A stretch of DNA of 64,000 nucleotides, from NCBI GenBank assembly GCA_902363335.1, contig CABIZV010000001.1:806001-870000 (forward strand), read 5' to 3'. The DNA comes from Enterobacteriaceae bacterium. GTDB lineage: Bacteria; Pseudomonadota; Gammaproteobacteria; Enterobacterales; Enterobacteriaceae. Made by a program: the position numbers and the translations under genes. Positions 44,431-53,771 of the stretch are shown here, in pieces (position 1 is the stretch's first letter; each line of letters opens with the position of its first letter). A model generated the notes under the pieces. That model searched no databases. It saw only the letters and a list, made by a program, of their open reading frames with translations, and was not told where the DNA came from.

Positions 44431-46416
44431 ATGACAACATCTTTAGCGCAAAACCTTCTTGATCCAAATTCGGGCAAAGCCAGCCTTTTCTGGCGTTTTT
44501 CACAGGATAATCCCACGTTACATCTGAGCGTAGACCCGGATGCCAAAGCGGAACTCACCGTCACATTAAACCCGGAAAATGTGCAGCGCATTCAGGCCAT
44601 CACCGTGACCATCTCCAGTGTCGCGCTCAATATTCAACTTAATGGTTACGACGTTCCGGTGCATTTAATTGGCCGTAAGATCAGTACCCGCGAGTGGGCC
44701 GGGACGGCCTCCTCCTGGTTTGATACCTCTTCCGTGGCGCGCGATCTCTTACAAGGGCTGCTTTTTGCTGAGCAGGTTGTCTCCGAAGCCAATGCGGTGA
44801 TAGTGATCCTTGACCGTGACGGCAAGATCCAACGTTTTAACCGCTTATGCGAAGAATATACCGGCCTCAAAGAGCACGATGTCATTGGTAAAACCGCCTT
44901 TGAACTCTTTATGACGCCTCCCGAAGCAGCCGCCGCGCGGGAGAATGTGAGCCGTTTTTTCAGTAACGGTGGTCCTTATGAGGTCGAGCGCTGGATAAAG
45001 ACGCGTAAAGGGCCGCGCCTGTTTTTATTTCGCAATCGCTTTGTCCATAGCGGCAGCGGGAGAAACGAAGTTTTCCTTATTTGCTCCGGCACAGATATTA
45101 CCGAAGAACGACGCGCCCAGGAGCGGCTAAGAGTACTGGCGAATACCGACACCATTACCGGCCTGCCCAACCGCCACGCGATAAACGAACTGATCGGCGA
45201 AGCCCTTGAAGGCCGTGGCCTGGAAGAACAAGTTGGTCTGGTGTATTTCGATCTCGATAATTTTAAAAAGGTTAACGATGCCTACGGCCATGTTTTTGGC
45301 GATCAGCTTCTGCAATCCGTCGCGCTGTCGATTTTAAGCTGTCTGGAGGAAGGTCAGACGTTAGCCCGGCTAGGAGGCGATGAGTTTATCGTACTGGCGA
45401 CCAATACCTCGCAGAGCGCGCTGGAAGCGATGGCATCGCGCGTGCTCACTCGCCTGCGTGACCCTTTGCGTATCGGGCTCATCGAAGTCTACAGCGGCTG
45501 TTCATTGGGGATTTCGATTGCCCCCCAGCACGGGGAAGATAGGGAGAGCTTAATCCGTAATGCGGATACGGCAATGTATACCGCCAAGGAGAAGGGGCGC
45601 GGACGCTTTAGCGTGTTCACCCCCGACATGAATCTGCGGGTATTCGAGTATCTTTGGCTGGATACGAATCTGCGTAAAGCGCTACAAAGCGACCAACTGG
45701 TCATTTATTACCAGCCTAAGGTGTCGCTGGACGGCAGAGTGCGCAGCCTTGAGGCATTAGTGCGCTGGAATTCTCCTGAACGAGGGCTTATTCCGCCGAT
45801 GGATTTTATCTCCTACGCTGAGGAATCTGGGTTAATTGTTCCGCTTGGCCGTTGGGTCATGCTTGATGCGATTCGTCAGGTGGCGCTGTGGCGGGATAAA
45901 GGCATTCATTTGCGCGTCGCGGTCAACGTATCGGCACGTCAGTTGGTCGACCAATCCATTTTTTGCGACCTGCGCCAGGCGCTCAACGAGCGGGGATTCT
46001 CGCAGTGTCCTATCGATATCGAATTGACCGAAAGTTGCTTGATTGACAATGCCGAGCAGGCGCTTACGGTTATTCAGCAATTTCGCGAGCTGGGCGCGCA
46101 AATTCATCTTGATGATTTTGGCACCGGTTATTCATCCCTCTCCCAACTGACGCGCTTTCCTATCGACACCATCAAACTCGACCCTATTTTTGTCCAGCGG
46201 GTTCACGACCAGTCAGTATCGCAGTCGCTGGTTCTGGCGATTATCGCCGTCGCCCGCGCGCTCAATTTACATATTGTGGCGGAGGGCGTTGAAGACGTCG
46301 ACGATGATGCGTTTCTCACGCTGCACGGGGTGGATGAACGTCAGGGCTATCTTTTTGCCCATCCAATGCCCGCGGCGTTACTGGAACGCTGGCTGGAAGC
46401 ACGTTCCCGGTTATAA
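44431..46416 (+). CDS. pdeR: cyclic-di-GMP phosphodiesterase PdeR (YciR/Gmr)
   Basis: A 661-residue PAS-GGDEF-EAL protein, the length of E. coli PdeR. PAS lies at about 115-230 (VIVILDRDGKIQRFNRLCEE). The GGDEF domain keeps ARLGGDEFIVL (315-319). The EAL domain keeps LEALVRWNSP (E441) and the full DDFGTGYSS (561-), so it should be an active phosphodiesterase. In E. coli it is a trigger enzyme that restrains DgcM and MlrA in curli control. Notably dgcM is missing beside zntB in this window. The ATG at 44431 is chosen because GGGAGAG precedes it. An ATG at 44413 lacks a ribosome site. Confidence 0.93.
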   Translation: MTTSLAQNLLDPNSGKASLFWRFSQDNPTLHLSVDPDAKAELTVTLNPENVQRIQAITVTISSVALNIQLNGYDVPVHLIGRKISTREWAGTASSWFDTSSVARDLLQGLLFAEQVVSEANAVIVILDRDGKIQRFNRLCEEYTGLKEHDVIGKTAFELFMTPPEAAAARENVSRFFSNGGPYEVERWIKTRKGPRLFLFRNRFVHSGSGRNEVFLICSGTDITEERRAQERLRVLANTDTITGLPNRHAINELIGEALEGRGLEEQVGLVYFDLDNFKKVNDAYGHVFGDQLLQSVALSILSCLEEGQTLARLGGDEFIVLATNTSQSALEAMASRVLTRLRDPLRIGLIEVYSGCSLGISIAPQHGEDRESLIRNADTAMYTAKEKGRGRFSVFTPDMNLRVFEYLWLDTNLRKALQSDQLVIYYQPKVSLDGRVRSLEALVRWNSPERGLIPPMDFISYAEESGLIVPLGRWVMLDAIRQVALWRDKGIHLRVAVNVSARQLVDQSIFCDLRQALNERGFSQCPIDIELTESCLIDNAEQALTVIQQFRELGAQIHLDDFGTGYSSLSQLTRFPIDTIKLDPIFVQRVHDQSVSQSLVLAIIAVARALNLHIVAEGVEDVDDDAFLTLHGVDERQGYLFAHPMPAALLERWLEARSRL

Positions 46417-46498
46417 GGTAAGCCGTTTTTTTCACTTCTCTTTTGTCACTAAATTTTGCATCATTGATTTCAATCGAATTTATTAACAGGATCCCACT

Positions 46499-46681
46499 AT
46501 GTCCGAGCTCGATGCGCGCCAGATTGCCCAACGTATTGATACCGTACTCGATATTCTGGTCGGCGGTGATACCCATTCCGCAATGAACAACCTGGAAATA
46601 TTAAAAGCGGAATTGCTGACGCTGGCTGCCAAAGAACGTGGTGGTAAGCCTGGTCAGCCCAAATCCCCCTGGGAAATCTAA
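46499..46681 (+). CDS. yciZ: YciZ, small conserved protein
   Basis: A 60-residue protein matching the enterobacterial YciZ (UPF0509) family in its start MSELDARQIAQRIDTVLDIL and its end PWEI, and in its place between pdeR and yciT. It is probably alpha-helical and cytoplasmic. AACAGGATCCCACT precedes the ATG. Function unknown. Confidence 0.9.
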   Translation: MSELDARQIAQRIDTVLDILVGGDTHSAMNNLEILKAELLTLAAKERGGKPGQPKSPWEI

Positions 46682-46751
46682 CCCTTTCGCCCGGCGAGCG
46701 GCGCAGAGGTGATAAACCCGCGCCCTCGCACAGAGATATTGATGCATTATT

Positions 46752-47501
46752 ATGAATTCCCGACAGCAAACCATTTTACAATTGGTCATTGATAAAGGCC
46801 GAATGAGCGTTGCCGAGCTGGCAAAAATGTCCGGCGTATCAGAAGTAACTATTCGCCAGGATTTAAACCTGCTGGAGAAGCAAAGCTACCTGCGCCGAAC
46901 CCACGGTTTTGCCGTGCCGCTGGATAGCGAAGACGTAGAAACAAGGATGATGAACAATTTCGCCCTCAAACGCGAACTGGCGGAGTTTGCCGCTTCGCTG
47001 GTACGTCCTGGTGAAACCGTGTTTATTGAAAACGGTAGCAGCAATGCCTTACTGGCGCGCGAACTGGCCACCCAGCCGGACATCACCATTATTACCGTCA
47101 GCAGCTATATTGCTCATCTGCTGAAAGAGACGCCGGGAGAAGTTATCCTGCTGGGCGGTATCTACCAGAAAAAAAGCGAAAGCATGGTAGGCCCGTTAAC
47201 CCGCCAGTACATTCAGCAGGTGCATTTTAGCAAAGCGTTTATCGGTATTGATGGCTGGCAGCCTGAGACCGGTTTTACCGGACGAGACATGATGCGTTCC
47301 GATATCGTCAATGCGGTGCTGGAAAAAGGCACTGAAGCCATTGTGCTGACGGATAGCTCAAAATTTAGCGCCACTCATCCCTACCCGCTGGGGCCAATGA
47401 GCCGATTTAATCGGGTTATTACCGACGACAACCTGGCAACAGAAAAACAGCTCCAGCTTGAACAGGCTGGGCTCACGGTGAATATTGTTAAACGTCCATA
47501 A
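46752..47501 (+). CDS. yciT: DeoR-family regulator YciT
   Basis: A 249-residue regulator with an N-terminal DeoR winged HTH (MSVAELAKMSGVSEVTIRQD) and a C-terminal sugar-phosphate-binding domain of the ribose-5-phosphate isomerase fold (FIENGSSNALLARELA, SKAFIGIDGWQ, LTDSSKFS). The order and sequence match E. coli YciT, which is linked to osmolarity control. Its ligand is unknown. A hairpin CCCGATG/CATCGGG with no T-run follows the stop. Confidence 0.93.
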   Translation: MNSRQQTILQLVIDKGRMSVAELAKMSGVSEVTIRQDLNLLEKQSYLRRTHGFAVPLDSEDVETRMMNNFALKRELAEFAASLVRPGETVFIENGSSNALLARELATQPDITIITVSSYIAHLLKETPGEVILLGGIYQKKSESMVGPLTRQYIQQVHFSKAFIGIDGWQPETGFTGRDMMRSDIVNAVLEKGTEAIVLTDSSKFSATHPYPLGPMSRFNRVITDDNLATEKQLQLEQAGLTVNIVKRP

Positions 47502-47569
47502 ATAATCAGCCCGATGATCCCGCGCATCGGGCACTCCCCCAGCCCTTTAGACAGTAACCCGCCTCGCTA

Positions 47570-47583
47570 TAAGAGTATTCTGA
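47570..47583 (+). promoter_or_regulatory. candidate RcsB box upstream of osmB
   Basis: TAAGAGTATTCTGA resembles the RcsAB/RcsB box TAAGAATATTCCTA (about 11 of 14). osmB is an Rcs-controlled gene in E. coli. It lies 214 bases before the osmB ATG, which fits an upstream promoter. Confidence 0.45.
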
Positions 47584-47748
47584 TCCCTGATTTAAGACTT
47601 TTTAACCTGTCGATTACATCACAAAGTCGTAAACTTGATGTTAGCGATATAACAGGAAGTAACTATCACTTGCGTGACTTTTAGCAACAAAATTTACAAC
47701 CTGCGCAACAAGCTTCATGGAGAACACTCAGCCTCTTAAGACAGCGGC

Positions 47749-47754
47749 TATAAT
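47749..47754 (+). promoter_or_regulatory. candidate osmB -10 element
   Basis: GGCTATAATTAAAG contains a C directly before TATAAT, the feature favoured by sigma-S, 42 bases before the osmB start. Confidence 0.55.
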
Positions 47755-47796
47755 TAAAGTGCTTTTTCCATGAATAGAAAATTCAGGAGAAATAAA

Positions 47797-48015
47797 ATGA
47801 CGTCAATGAACAAAAAAATGACTGCTGCTGTTTTAGCTGTAACGCTGGTAATGTCGCTGAGCGCATGTTCTAACTGGTCCAAACGTGACCGTAATACCGC
47901 GTTGGGTGCAGGTGCCGGTGCTATCGGTGGTGCAGTATTAACAGATGGCAGCACGCTGGGTACTCTGGGCGGTGCCGCTGTCGGTGGGATTATCGGCCAC
48001 CAGGTTGGCAAATAA
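47797..48015 (+). CDS. osmB: osmotically inducible lipoprotein OsmB
   Basis: A 72-residue lipoprotein. The signal is followed by the lipobox LSAC (MSLSACSNWSKRDRN), and the mature part is a glycine-zipper (ALGAGAGAIGGAVL, LGGAAVGGIIGHQVG). The ATG at 47797 has AGGAG upstream and gives the E. coli length. The open frame from 47770 adds nine charged residues before the signal and is rejected. It is induced by osmotic stress and stationary phase in E. coli. It ends at a long hairpin terminator. Confidence 0.95.
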   Translation: MTSMNKKMTAAVLAVTLVMSLSACSNWSKRDRNTALGAGAGAIGGAVLTDGSTLGTLGGAAVGGIIGHQVGK

Positions 48016-48028
48016 GTTTTTGATAAAT

Positions 48029-48066
48029 AAAAGGGCTCCGATGCAAATCGGGGCCCTTTTATTTTG
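48029..48066 (+). terminator. osmB terminator
   Basis: AAAGGGCTCCGAT and ATCGGGGCCCTTT form a 13-bp near-perfect stem with a GCAA-type loop and a T-run. Confidence 0.88.
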
Positions 48067-48110
48067 TGATGTTCCCAGCGTCGTGTTGCTCGAACGGGCT
48101 ACCGGTGGAC

Positions 48111-48232
48111 GTAGGCCGGATAAGGCAAAGCCGCCATCCGGCAATGTATGCGGTCATGCCTGATGGCGCTTCGCTTATCAGGCCTACGGACTACGGACAC
48201 GGGTAGCCCGGGCGAACGCAGTGACCCCGGGA
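48111..48232. repeat. REP/BIME element between osmB and yciH
   Basis: GTAGGCCGGATAAGGCAAAG, GCCGCCATCCGGCAA, then GCCTGATGGCGCTTCGCTTA and AGGCCTACGG form inverted REPs. A third palindrome (AGCCCGGGCGAACGC... CCCCGGGA) follows. It is a single-copy relative of the unit repeated near fabI. Confidence 0.85.
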
Positions 48233-48243
48233 AGGCAAGCCGC

Positions 48244-48570
48244 TTATCCACCCGCCAGTTTCACCTTCATGCCCTTCGCTTCAAGCAGACTTTTCAACAA
48301 ATCGCGCTTGTCGCCCTGAATCTCAATAACGCCGTCTTTAAGCGAACCGCCACAACCACATTTCTTCTTCAGTTCGGCCGCAAGCTTTGCCAGCGCATCA
48401 TCATCAAGATCGATGCCGGTAATCAGGCATACGCCCTTACCTTTACGCCCACTGGTCTGGCGCTGGATACGGACAATACCGTCGCCCTTTGGTCGCTGGG
48501 CGACAACTTTCGGTTCATCAATACGCCCGCTTTCGGTCGAATAGACCAGACGGCTGTTTGCGTCACTCAT
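48244..48570 (-). CDS. yciH: YciH, SUI1/eIF1-like protein
   Basis: A 108-residue cytoplasmic protein with a C-terminal SUI1 (eIF1-like) domain (GVCLITGIDLDDDALAKLAA, KKKCGCGGSLKDGVIEIQGD). E. coli YciH can discriminate non-canonical initiation complexes in vitro and may act on stress translation. Its start overlaps the last base of the pyrF stop, so it is cotranscribed and translationally coupled with pyrF, as in E. coli. Confidence 0.95.
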   Translation of the reverse strand: MSDANSRLVYSTESGRIDEPKVVAQRPKGDGIVRIQRQTSGRKGKGVCLITGIDLDDDALAKLAAELKKKCGCGGSLKDGVIEIQGDKRDLLKSLLEAKGMKVKLAGG

Positions 48571-49304
48571 TACGCCCCCAGATTTAACGATGCATTAATA
48601 TCACGTAGAGTCTGCGCCGGGTCGGCGGACTGCGTCACCGGACGGCCGATAACCATATAGTCAACGCCCGCAGCCTGAGCCTGTTCAGGCGTCATAATGC
48701 GGCGCTGATCGCCCGCCGCGCTGCCCGCAGGACGAATGCCCGGAGTAATCAGTTTAAATGACTGACCTAGCTCCTGCTTAAAGCGTACCGCTTCCTGCGC
48801 TGAACAGACAACGCCATCCAGACCGCAGCGTTGCGTCAGCGCCGCCAGCTTCGCCGCATAGTCCGCAGGTGACAACGTCACGCCAAGATCGAGCAAATCA
48901 CTCGACTCCATGCTGGTCAACACGGTGACCGCAATTAACAGCGGCGCATCCTGACCAAACGGAACCAGGGCTTCACGCGCCGCGTTCATCATTCTCGCCC
49001 CGCCAGAGGCATGTACGTTCACCATCCAGACCCCCAGTTCAGCGGCGGCAGCTACCGCATGCGCCGTGGTATTGGGAATGTCGTGGAATTTGAGGTCGAG
49101 GAAGATATCAAAGCCGCGCTGCTGTAAATCACGCACCAACTGTGGGCCAAACAAGGTAAACATCTCTTTGCCGACTTTTAAGCGGCAGTCACGCGGGTCA
49201 ATCCGGTCAACGAAAGCCAGCGCCTTATCGCGATTATCATAATCGAGGGCGACAACAACGGGCGAGGAAGTAACGACACGGGAAGAAGATGAAGCAACAG
49301 ACAT
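48570..49304 (-). CDS. pyrF: orotidine-5'-phosphate decarboxylase
   Basis: A 244-residue TIM-barrel enzyme that makes UMP from OMP, the last step of pyrimidine synthesis. The catalytic Lys/Asp array is in FLDLKFHDIPNT and the phosphate-binding loop is TPGIRP with a GRPVTQS ending. Length is within one residue of E. coli PyrF. It is followed by yciH with a one-base overlap. lapB lies upstream on the same strand, with a 148-base gap that should hold the pyrF promoter. Confidence 0.97.
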   Translation of the reverse strand: MSVASSSSRVVTSSPVVVALDYDNRDKALAFVDRIDPRDCRLKVGKEMFTLFGPQLVRDLQQRGFDIFLDLKFHDIPNTTAHAVAAAAELGVWMVNVHASGGARMMNAAREALVPFGQDAPLLIAVTVLTSMESSDLLDLGVTLSPADYAAKLAALTQRCGLDGVVCSAQEAVRFKQELGQSFKLITPGIRPAGSAAGDQRRIMTPEQAQAAGVDYMVIGRPVTQSADPAQTLRDINASLNLGA

Positions 49305-49452
49305 GACTGGACCTTCTTATTGATGGGCACTCAGGGTGCGGAAAAGGTAAACGGGCAGCATTCTACCTGCGCGACCCGGCAGGCACAATGCCGGAGTCGG
49401 CTACAGAGCAGAAATGTAGGCGTATTATCGCTTTGAGGGGCGTTTAGAAAGG

Positions 49453-50622
49453 CTACTGACCGTCAAGGCCACGGATAGGTTTGATCGTTGACCAGGCGCG
49501 ACACGATGGGCAGTGCCAGTACATGGTGTAGGCCGTAAAGCCACATTTCTGGCAACGATAGCGCGGCTTGCTACGCACCTGTTCTCCCACCATGTCACGC
49601 AGCACCATCAGGCTCTCTTTCGCGCGCCCTTCTTCCGCTTCATTCAGGTGGTAGTCCATCAGCTTATGGAACACCCGCATCGTAGGATGGCGCTGAAGCT
49701 GGCGCGTGACGTAGGTTTGTGCAACGTCGCTGCCTTTATTTTGCTCCATCACCTGCGCCAGCATTAATTCCGCCGTTGCGCCGGTGTTTTCTTCCACACA
49801 ACGTTGCAGGAAATGTTCCCAATCGGCATTTCTGTCCAGTTGCTGATAGCAGGTTTGCAGCATTTCCAGCGTTTCGCTGACCAGCTCTTTATCCTGATTG
49901 ATAACCTTCAGCAAGCTGTCCATGGCTTTCGCATAGTCACCTTTCGCTATCCACGCGCGCCCCATCATAATCGAGACGCGAGCGCTGGAGGGGTCTGCCG
50001 AGGCGCCGCGCTTAAGCAGCGACAATGCTTTATCCAGATCATCGTTGCCCATTTGCTGCAACGCCAGTTCACACCAGAAATGGGCAATTTCGCCCCGGTG
50101 CTTGTCTTTACCCAGCTTCACCAGACGTTCGGCAGTCTCAATGGCTTTTTGCCAGTCGCTGGTTGCCTGATAGATTTGCAGGAGCTGCTGCAATGCGCTG
50201 ATGCGAAATTCGGTTTCATCAACCAGCTGGCTGAACATGTCTTCCGCGCGGTCGTACATGCCGGCCGCCATATAGTCGCGCCCCAATTGCTGTACCGCCA
50301 GCAAACGCTGGTCATAGGTCAACGAGGCGCTTTCCATCAGCGTCTGGTGAATACGAATTGCCCGGTCTACCTCACCGCGCGAGCGAAACAGGTTCCCCAG
50401 CGTCAGGTGAGCTTCCACGGTGCCGGTATCCTCTTTGAGCATATCGAGGAACAGGTCAACCGCTTTGTCCTGCTGGTTGCTTAAAAGAAAGTTAACCCCT
50501 GCCACGTAATCACGTGACAAGCGGCTCGCTTCGTCCTGTTTGGACTGTTGTGCACTTCTGCGCCCCATATACCAGCCATAGGCGGCGGCGACGGGTAAGA
50601 GCAGAAACAACAACTCCAGCAT
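49453..50622 (-). CDS. lapB: LapB (YciM), LPS assembly regulator
   Basis: A 389-residue inner membrane-anchored protein, the same length as in E. coli. An N-terminal membrane helix (MLELLFLLLPVAAAYGWYMG) is followed by about nine TPR repeats and a C-terminal rubredoxin-like knuckle with two CxxC pairs (CQKCGFTAY, CPSCRAW). LapB presents LpxC to FtsH for degradation and so limits LPS synthesis. It lies six bases after lapA in one operon. Confidence 0.97.
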   Translation of the reverse strand: MLELLFLLLPVAAAYGWYMGRRSAQQSKQDEASRLSRDYVAGVNFLLSNQQDKAVDLFLDMLKEDTGTVEAHLTLGNLFRSRGEVDRAIRIHQTLMESASLTYDQRLLAVQQLGRDYMAAGMYDRAEDMFSQLVDETEFRISALQQLLQIYQATSDWQKAIETAERLVKLGKDKHRGEIAHFWCELALQQMGNDDLDKALSLLKRGASADPSSARVSIMMGRAWIAKGDYAKAMDSLLKVINQDKELVSETLEMLQTCYQQLDRNADWEHFLQRCVEENTGATAELMLAQVMEQNKGSDVAQTYVTRQLQRHPTMRVFHKLMDYHLNEAEEGRAKESLMVLRDMVGEQVRSKPRYRCQKCGFTAYTMYWHCPSCRAWSTIKPIRGLDGQ

Positions 50623-50628
50623 AAATGA

Positions 50629-50937
50629 TTATTCCTTTGCCATTGGGGTCGCAGGGGTCACCGGCGCAACCGTTTCTGGCGCAATTTGATGTTCCAGTCG
50701 TTTAATTTTACGTTCCGCACGCAGCAGCGAGACGCGCACGCGCAGCCAGAACAAACCACAAACCAGCCAACCAATAGCAAAGCCAACGGCAAACAGCACC
50801 GCCAACAGCGTCGAAATTCTGAATTCACCCTGCGCCAGTAAATAATTAAAGGTCACAAGCTGATCGTTTTGCGCGCCCAGCGTCACTGAGATGACGAAAA
50901 TCGCTAACACCAATAAAAAAATGAGTAGGTATTTCAC
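50629..50937 (-). CDS. lapA: LapA (YciS), LPS assembly protein A
   Basis: A 102-residue inner membrane protein of the DUF1049 family. It has two helices (YLLIFLLVLAIFVISVTLGA and LAVLFAVGFAIGWLVCGLFW) and a C-terminal basic coiled coil (LLRAERKIKRLEHQI). It is the first gene of the lapAB unit. pgpB lies upstream on the same strand. Confidence 0.95.
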   Translation of the reverse strand: MKYLLIFLLVLAIFVISVTLGAQNDQLVTFNYLLAQGEFRISTLLAVLFAVGFAIGWLVCGLFWLRVRVSLLRAERKIKRLEHQIAPETVAPVTPATPMAKE

Positions 50938-51105
50938 ATTACTTCCCGTTATGTGGCTTCAGCAGCGTGTAAACAGCACCTAGCCTTATAAAATAACATC
51001 TTCACCGCGACGACGAAATGGAAAAGCGTGTCGTAAGACAAGGATCTGTGGGTATGAACAATGAAAATCAACCCTTTCTCGTATTTCAGGTCGTCGCGCC
51101 CTTTT

Positions 51106-51831
51106 TTATGTCTCTTTTTCCAGCGGCCCGCAATACCGGCGAACTATCCACAGCGCCAGAGTGGCCAGTATCCATGAGATAGTTGTCGACACCATCAGAT
51201 CGAGCGGCCAATGCATCCCCAATAGCAGACGGCTGCCCATCACCGTAATCGCCCATACCATGATGGCCGCCACCACCCCTACCCGACGCCTTGACCATAG
51301 CAGCCCCGCCGCCAGCAGCGCCCAGGTGGCAGCAAACATCGTGTGCCCGGAGGGAAACGCAAAACCGGTCTCTTTTTGCCAATGATGGCGTAAAAACTTA
51401 GGGATGGTCTGCTGCCCGGACAGCTGTTCTTTCACCAGCGCCGCGCGTTCACTGCGCTTCAGCGCATAAAAATGCGCAACCGGAACGCGTTGCGTATTTT
51501 CCAGCCACACGACAAAGGGCCGAGGTTCTTGTACCTGGGCTTTCACCAGTGATTTAACGCCTTGCCCGCCTACCACGGCAGCGCTGAGCGCGAGCACCAG
51601 AATAACCGATGCGCGTAAACCGGGGCGCAACAGCCAAAGACACAGTGCACACAGCAACAGATGCGTGATAATACCCCACGGCTGCGTGACCGTTTCCGTC
51701 ACCGCATACAACGCTTTCAACCCTGCGCCACTTTGCCCTGGCAACCACTGCCAACCGGAGAGCCAGATTCCCAGCGGCATCATAAATAGTATGGCTGCCG
51801 CTATGAAGGTTCGTACCGCAATGACGCGCAT
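51106..51831 (-). CDS. pgpB: phosphatidylglycerophosphatase B / undecaprenyl-PP phosphatase
   Basis: A 241-residue membrane phosphatase of the PAP2 family with six helices. The three motifs are K-x6-RP (KAQVQEPRP), PSGH (FAFPSGHTMF), and SR-x5-H-x3-D (SRLLLGMHWPLD). It dephosphorylates phosphatidylglycerol phosphate and undecaprenyl diphosphate on the periplasmic side. The ATG at 51831 with GGAAGAG gives the E. coli N-terminus (M-R-x-I-A-x-R). The frame stays open to 52152, but the upstream part overlaps ribA and is not homologous. It is divergent from ribA. Confidence 0.93.
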   Translation of the reverse strand: MRVIAVRTFIAAAILFMMPLGIWLSGWQWLPGQSGAGLKALYAVTETVTQPWGIITHLLLCALCLWLLRPGLRASVILVLALSAAVVGGQGVKSLVKAQVQEPRPFVVWLENTQRVPVAHFYALKRSERAALVKEQLSGQQTIPKFLRHHWQKETGFAFPSGHTMFAATWALLAAGLLWSRRRVGVVAAIMVWAITVMGSRLLLGMHWPLDLMVSTTISWILATLALWIVRRYCGPLEKET

Positions 51832-51999
51832 TTCTCTTCCTTTTTCCATCAATGTCACAACGTTAGCTGAAAATATATTGTCAAAATTGTGCGCTTTTAC
51901 CGACGGTTGCCCGCGCACCATTAGGTGAAGTAAAGCACGTTGTGGCAAAATAAGGAAAACAGAAAGCGCTGCTAGCGCTGAGATAATCTGGAGAATCAC

Positions 52000-52590
52000 A
52001 TGCAGCTTAAACGTGTGGCAGAAGCCAAACTGCCAACCCCTTGGGGCGATTTCCTGATGGTGGGCTTTGAAGAACTGGCAACCGGGCACGATCACGTCGC
52101 GCTGGTATTTGGTGATATTACTGGGCAAACGCCCGTGCTGTCTCGTGTTCACTCAGAATGTTTGACCGGCGATGCATTATTTAGCCTGCGCTGTGACTGT
52201 GGTTTTCAGCTCGAAGCTGCCTTGTCGCACATTGCGGAAGAAGGTCGAGGGATCCTGCTGTATCATCGTCAGGAAGGTCGCAACATCGGCCTGCTGAATA
52301 AGATTCGTGCCTATGCGTTACAAGACCAGGGCTATGATACCGTTGAGGCCAACCACCAGCTTGGTTTCGCCGCCGACGAACGCGACTTCACGCTGTGTGC
52401 CGATATGTTCAAACTGCTGGGCGTCGACGCGGTGCGTTTGCTGACCAATAACCCGAAAAAGGTCGAGATTCTGACTGAAGCGGGCATCAACATCACCGAG
52501 CGCGTGCCGCTTATCGTGGGACGTAACCCTAAAAATGCCCACTATCTCGACACTAAAGCTGCGAAGATGGGGCATTTGCTGAGTAAATAA
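52000..52590 (+). CDS. ribA: GTP cyclohydrolase II
   Basis: A 196-residue zinc enzyme that opens GTP in the first step of riboflavin synthesis, the same length as E. coli RibA. The zinc cysteines are in SECLTGDALFSLRCDCGFQ. The active-site RQEGRNIGL and the NNPKK phosphate-binding segment are intact. GGAGAATCAC precedes the ATG. In E. coli acnA follows; here an accessory island begins within 45 bases of the stop. Confidence 0.97.
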   Translation: MQLKRVAEAKLPTPWGDFLMVGFEELATGHDHVALVFGDITGQTPVLSRVHSECLTGDALFSLRCDCGFQLEAALSHIAEEGRGILLYHRQEGRNIGLLNKIRAYALQDQGYDTVEANHQLGFAADERDFTLCADMFKLLGVDAVRLLTNNPKKVEILTEAGINITERVPLIVGRNPKNAHYLDTKAAKMGHLLSK

Positions 52591-52631
52591 AGCCGTATTC
52601 GCCGTTTATTCACATAAACGGCGACCTTCCA

Positions 52632-53759
52632 TTAAAGCGAAATATTCTGCTCGCTCTGCGCGTCAAAGATATGGCACTTCACCATATCAAATCGGAACCA
52701 TACCGGGCTGTTCAACCCGGCGTCGAGGATCGGCTTTGCGTGATCCGATGGCATCCGCGCAGTCATCTCAAAATCGCCTACCTGCATGTATAGAAAGAAC
52801 TCATGGCCCATATTTTCTATGCGGATAAGCGTTCCTCTGCCACAGCCCTCAGCAAACGGCTGCGTTGACACGCTGACATACTCTGGGCGTATCCCGAAGT
52901 AGACCTCTTTATCGACATAGTCCGCCACTTTACTTTGCTGTTGTGCGCTAAGCGGTAGCGTGTCGTGGCCGACGGTAATGTGCAACCCGTCCTCTTTTTT
53001 GACGATGCTGGCGGGTTTAATGTTCATTTCAGGCGCGCCAATAAACCCGGCCACAAACATATTTTGCGGATAGTGATAGAGATTATCTGGCGTATCGACC
53101 TGCATGATATGCCCCAGTTTCATCACGCAAATACGATCGCCCATGGTCATCGCTTCCGTCTGATCGTGCGTCACGTAGACCGTGGTCGCCGGTTTACCGG
53201 ATTGCTTTAGCTGTTTGTGGAGATCGGAGATACGAATGCGCATGGAGGCGCGCAGCTTCGCGTCGAGGTTTGATAGCGGCTCATCAAACAAGAACACATC
53301 CGGCTTTTTGACAATCGCGCGCCCTACCGCCACGCGCTGCGCCTGGCCCCCGGAAAGCTGGCGTGGCAGACGATCCAGCAAATCTTCCAGTTCGAGAATT
53401 TTGGCGGCTTCATTCACCTGTGCGTCAATTGTCGCTTTCGGCAGCTTGCTGAGCTTCAGGCCAAAGGCCAGATTCTCTCGCACCGTCATATGCGGATACA
53501 GGGCATAGTTCTGGAACACCATGGCAATACCGCGTTCCTTCGGCGCAAGATTATTGACGATTTTCTCACCGATCCGCACCTCTCCGCCGCTAATAGTCTC
53601 CAGTCCGGCCAGCATGCGCAGGGTGGTCGATTTCGCGCAGCCCGACGGCCCGACGATCACCATAAACTCCCCTTCCGCAATGTTAAGATCGATCCCATGT
53701 ACTGCTTTGAAGCCGTTGGAGTAGACCTTTTCAAGTTTTTTAAAAATCACTTCAGCCAT
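52632..53759 (-). CDS. carbohydrate ABC transporter ATPase, TogA/UgpC-like
   Basis: A 375-residue MalK-family ATPase. Walker A is VGPSGCAKSTTLRMLAG (Ala instead of the common Gly). The signature is LSGGQAQRVAVGRAI, Walker B is VFLFDEPLSNLD, and a C-terminal OB-fold TOBE domain starts near residue 235. It energises two permeases encoded just upstream on the same strand. Position and partners indicate the TogMNAB oligogalacturonide importer type known from Dickeya. It is the last gene of the unit. Confidence 0.87.
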   Translation of the reverse strand: MAEVIFKKLEKVYSNGFKAVHGIDLNIAEGEFMVIVGPSGCAKSTTLRMLAGLETISGGEVRIGEKIVNNLAPKERGIAMVFQNYALYPHMTVRENLAFGLKLSKLPKATIDAQVNEAAKILELEDLLDRLPRQLSGGQAQRVAVGRAIVKKPDVFLFDEPLSNLDAKLRASMRIRISDLHKQLKQSGKPATTVYVTHDQTEAMTMGDRICVMKLGHIMQVDTPDNLYHYPQNMFVAGFIGAPEMNIKPASIVKKEDGLHITVGHDTLPLSAQQQSKVADYVDKEVYFGIRPEYVSVSTQPFAEGCGRGTLIRIENMGHEFFLYMQVGDFEMTARMPSDHAKPILDAGLNSPVWFRFDMVKCHIFDAQSEQNISL

Positions 53760-53771
53760 GATAGTTCCCTC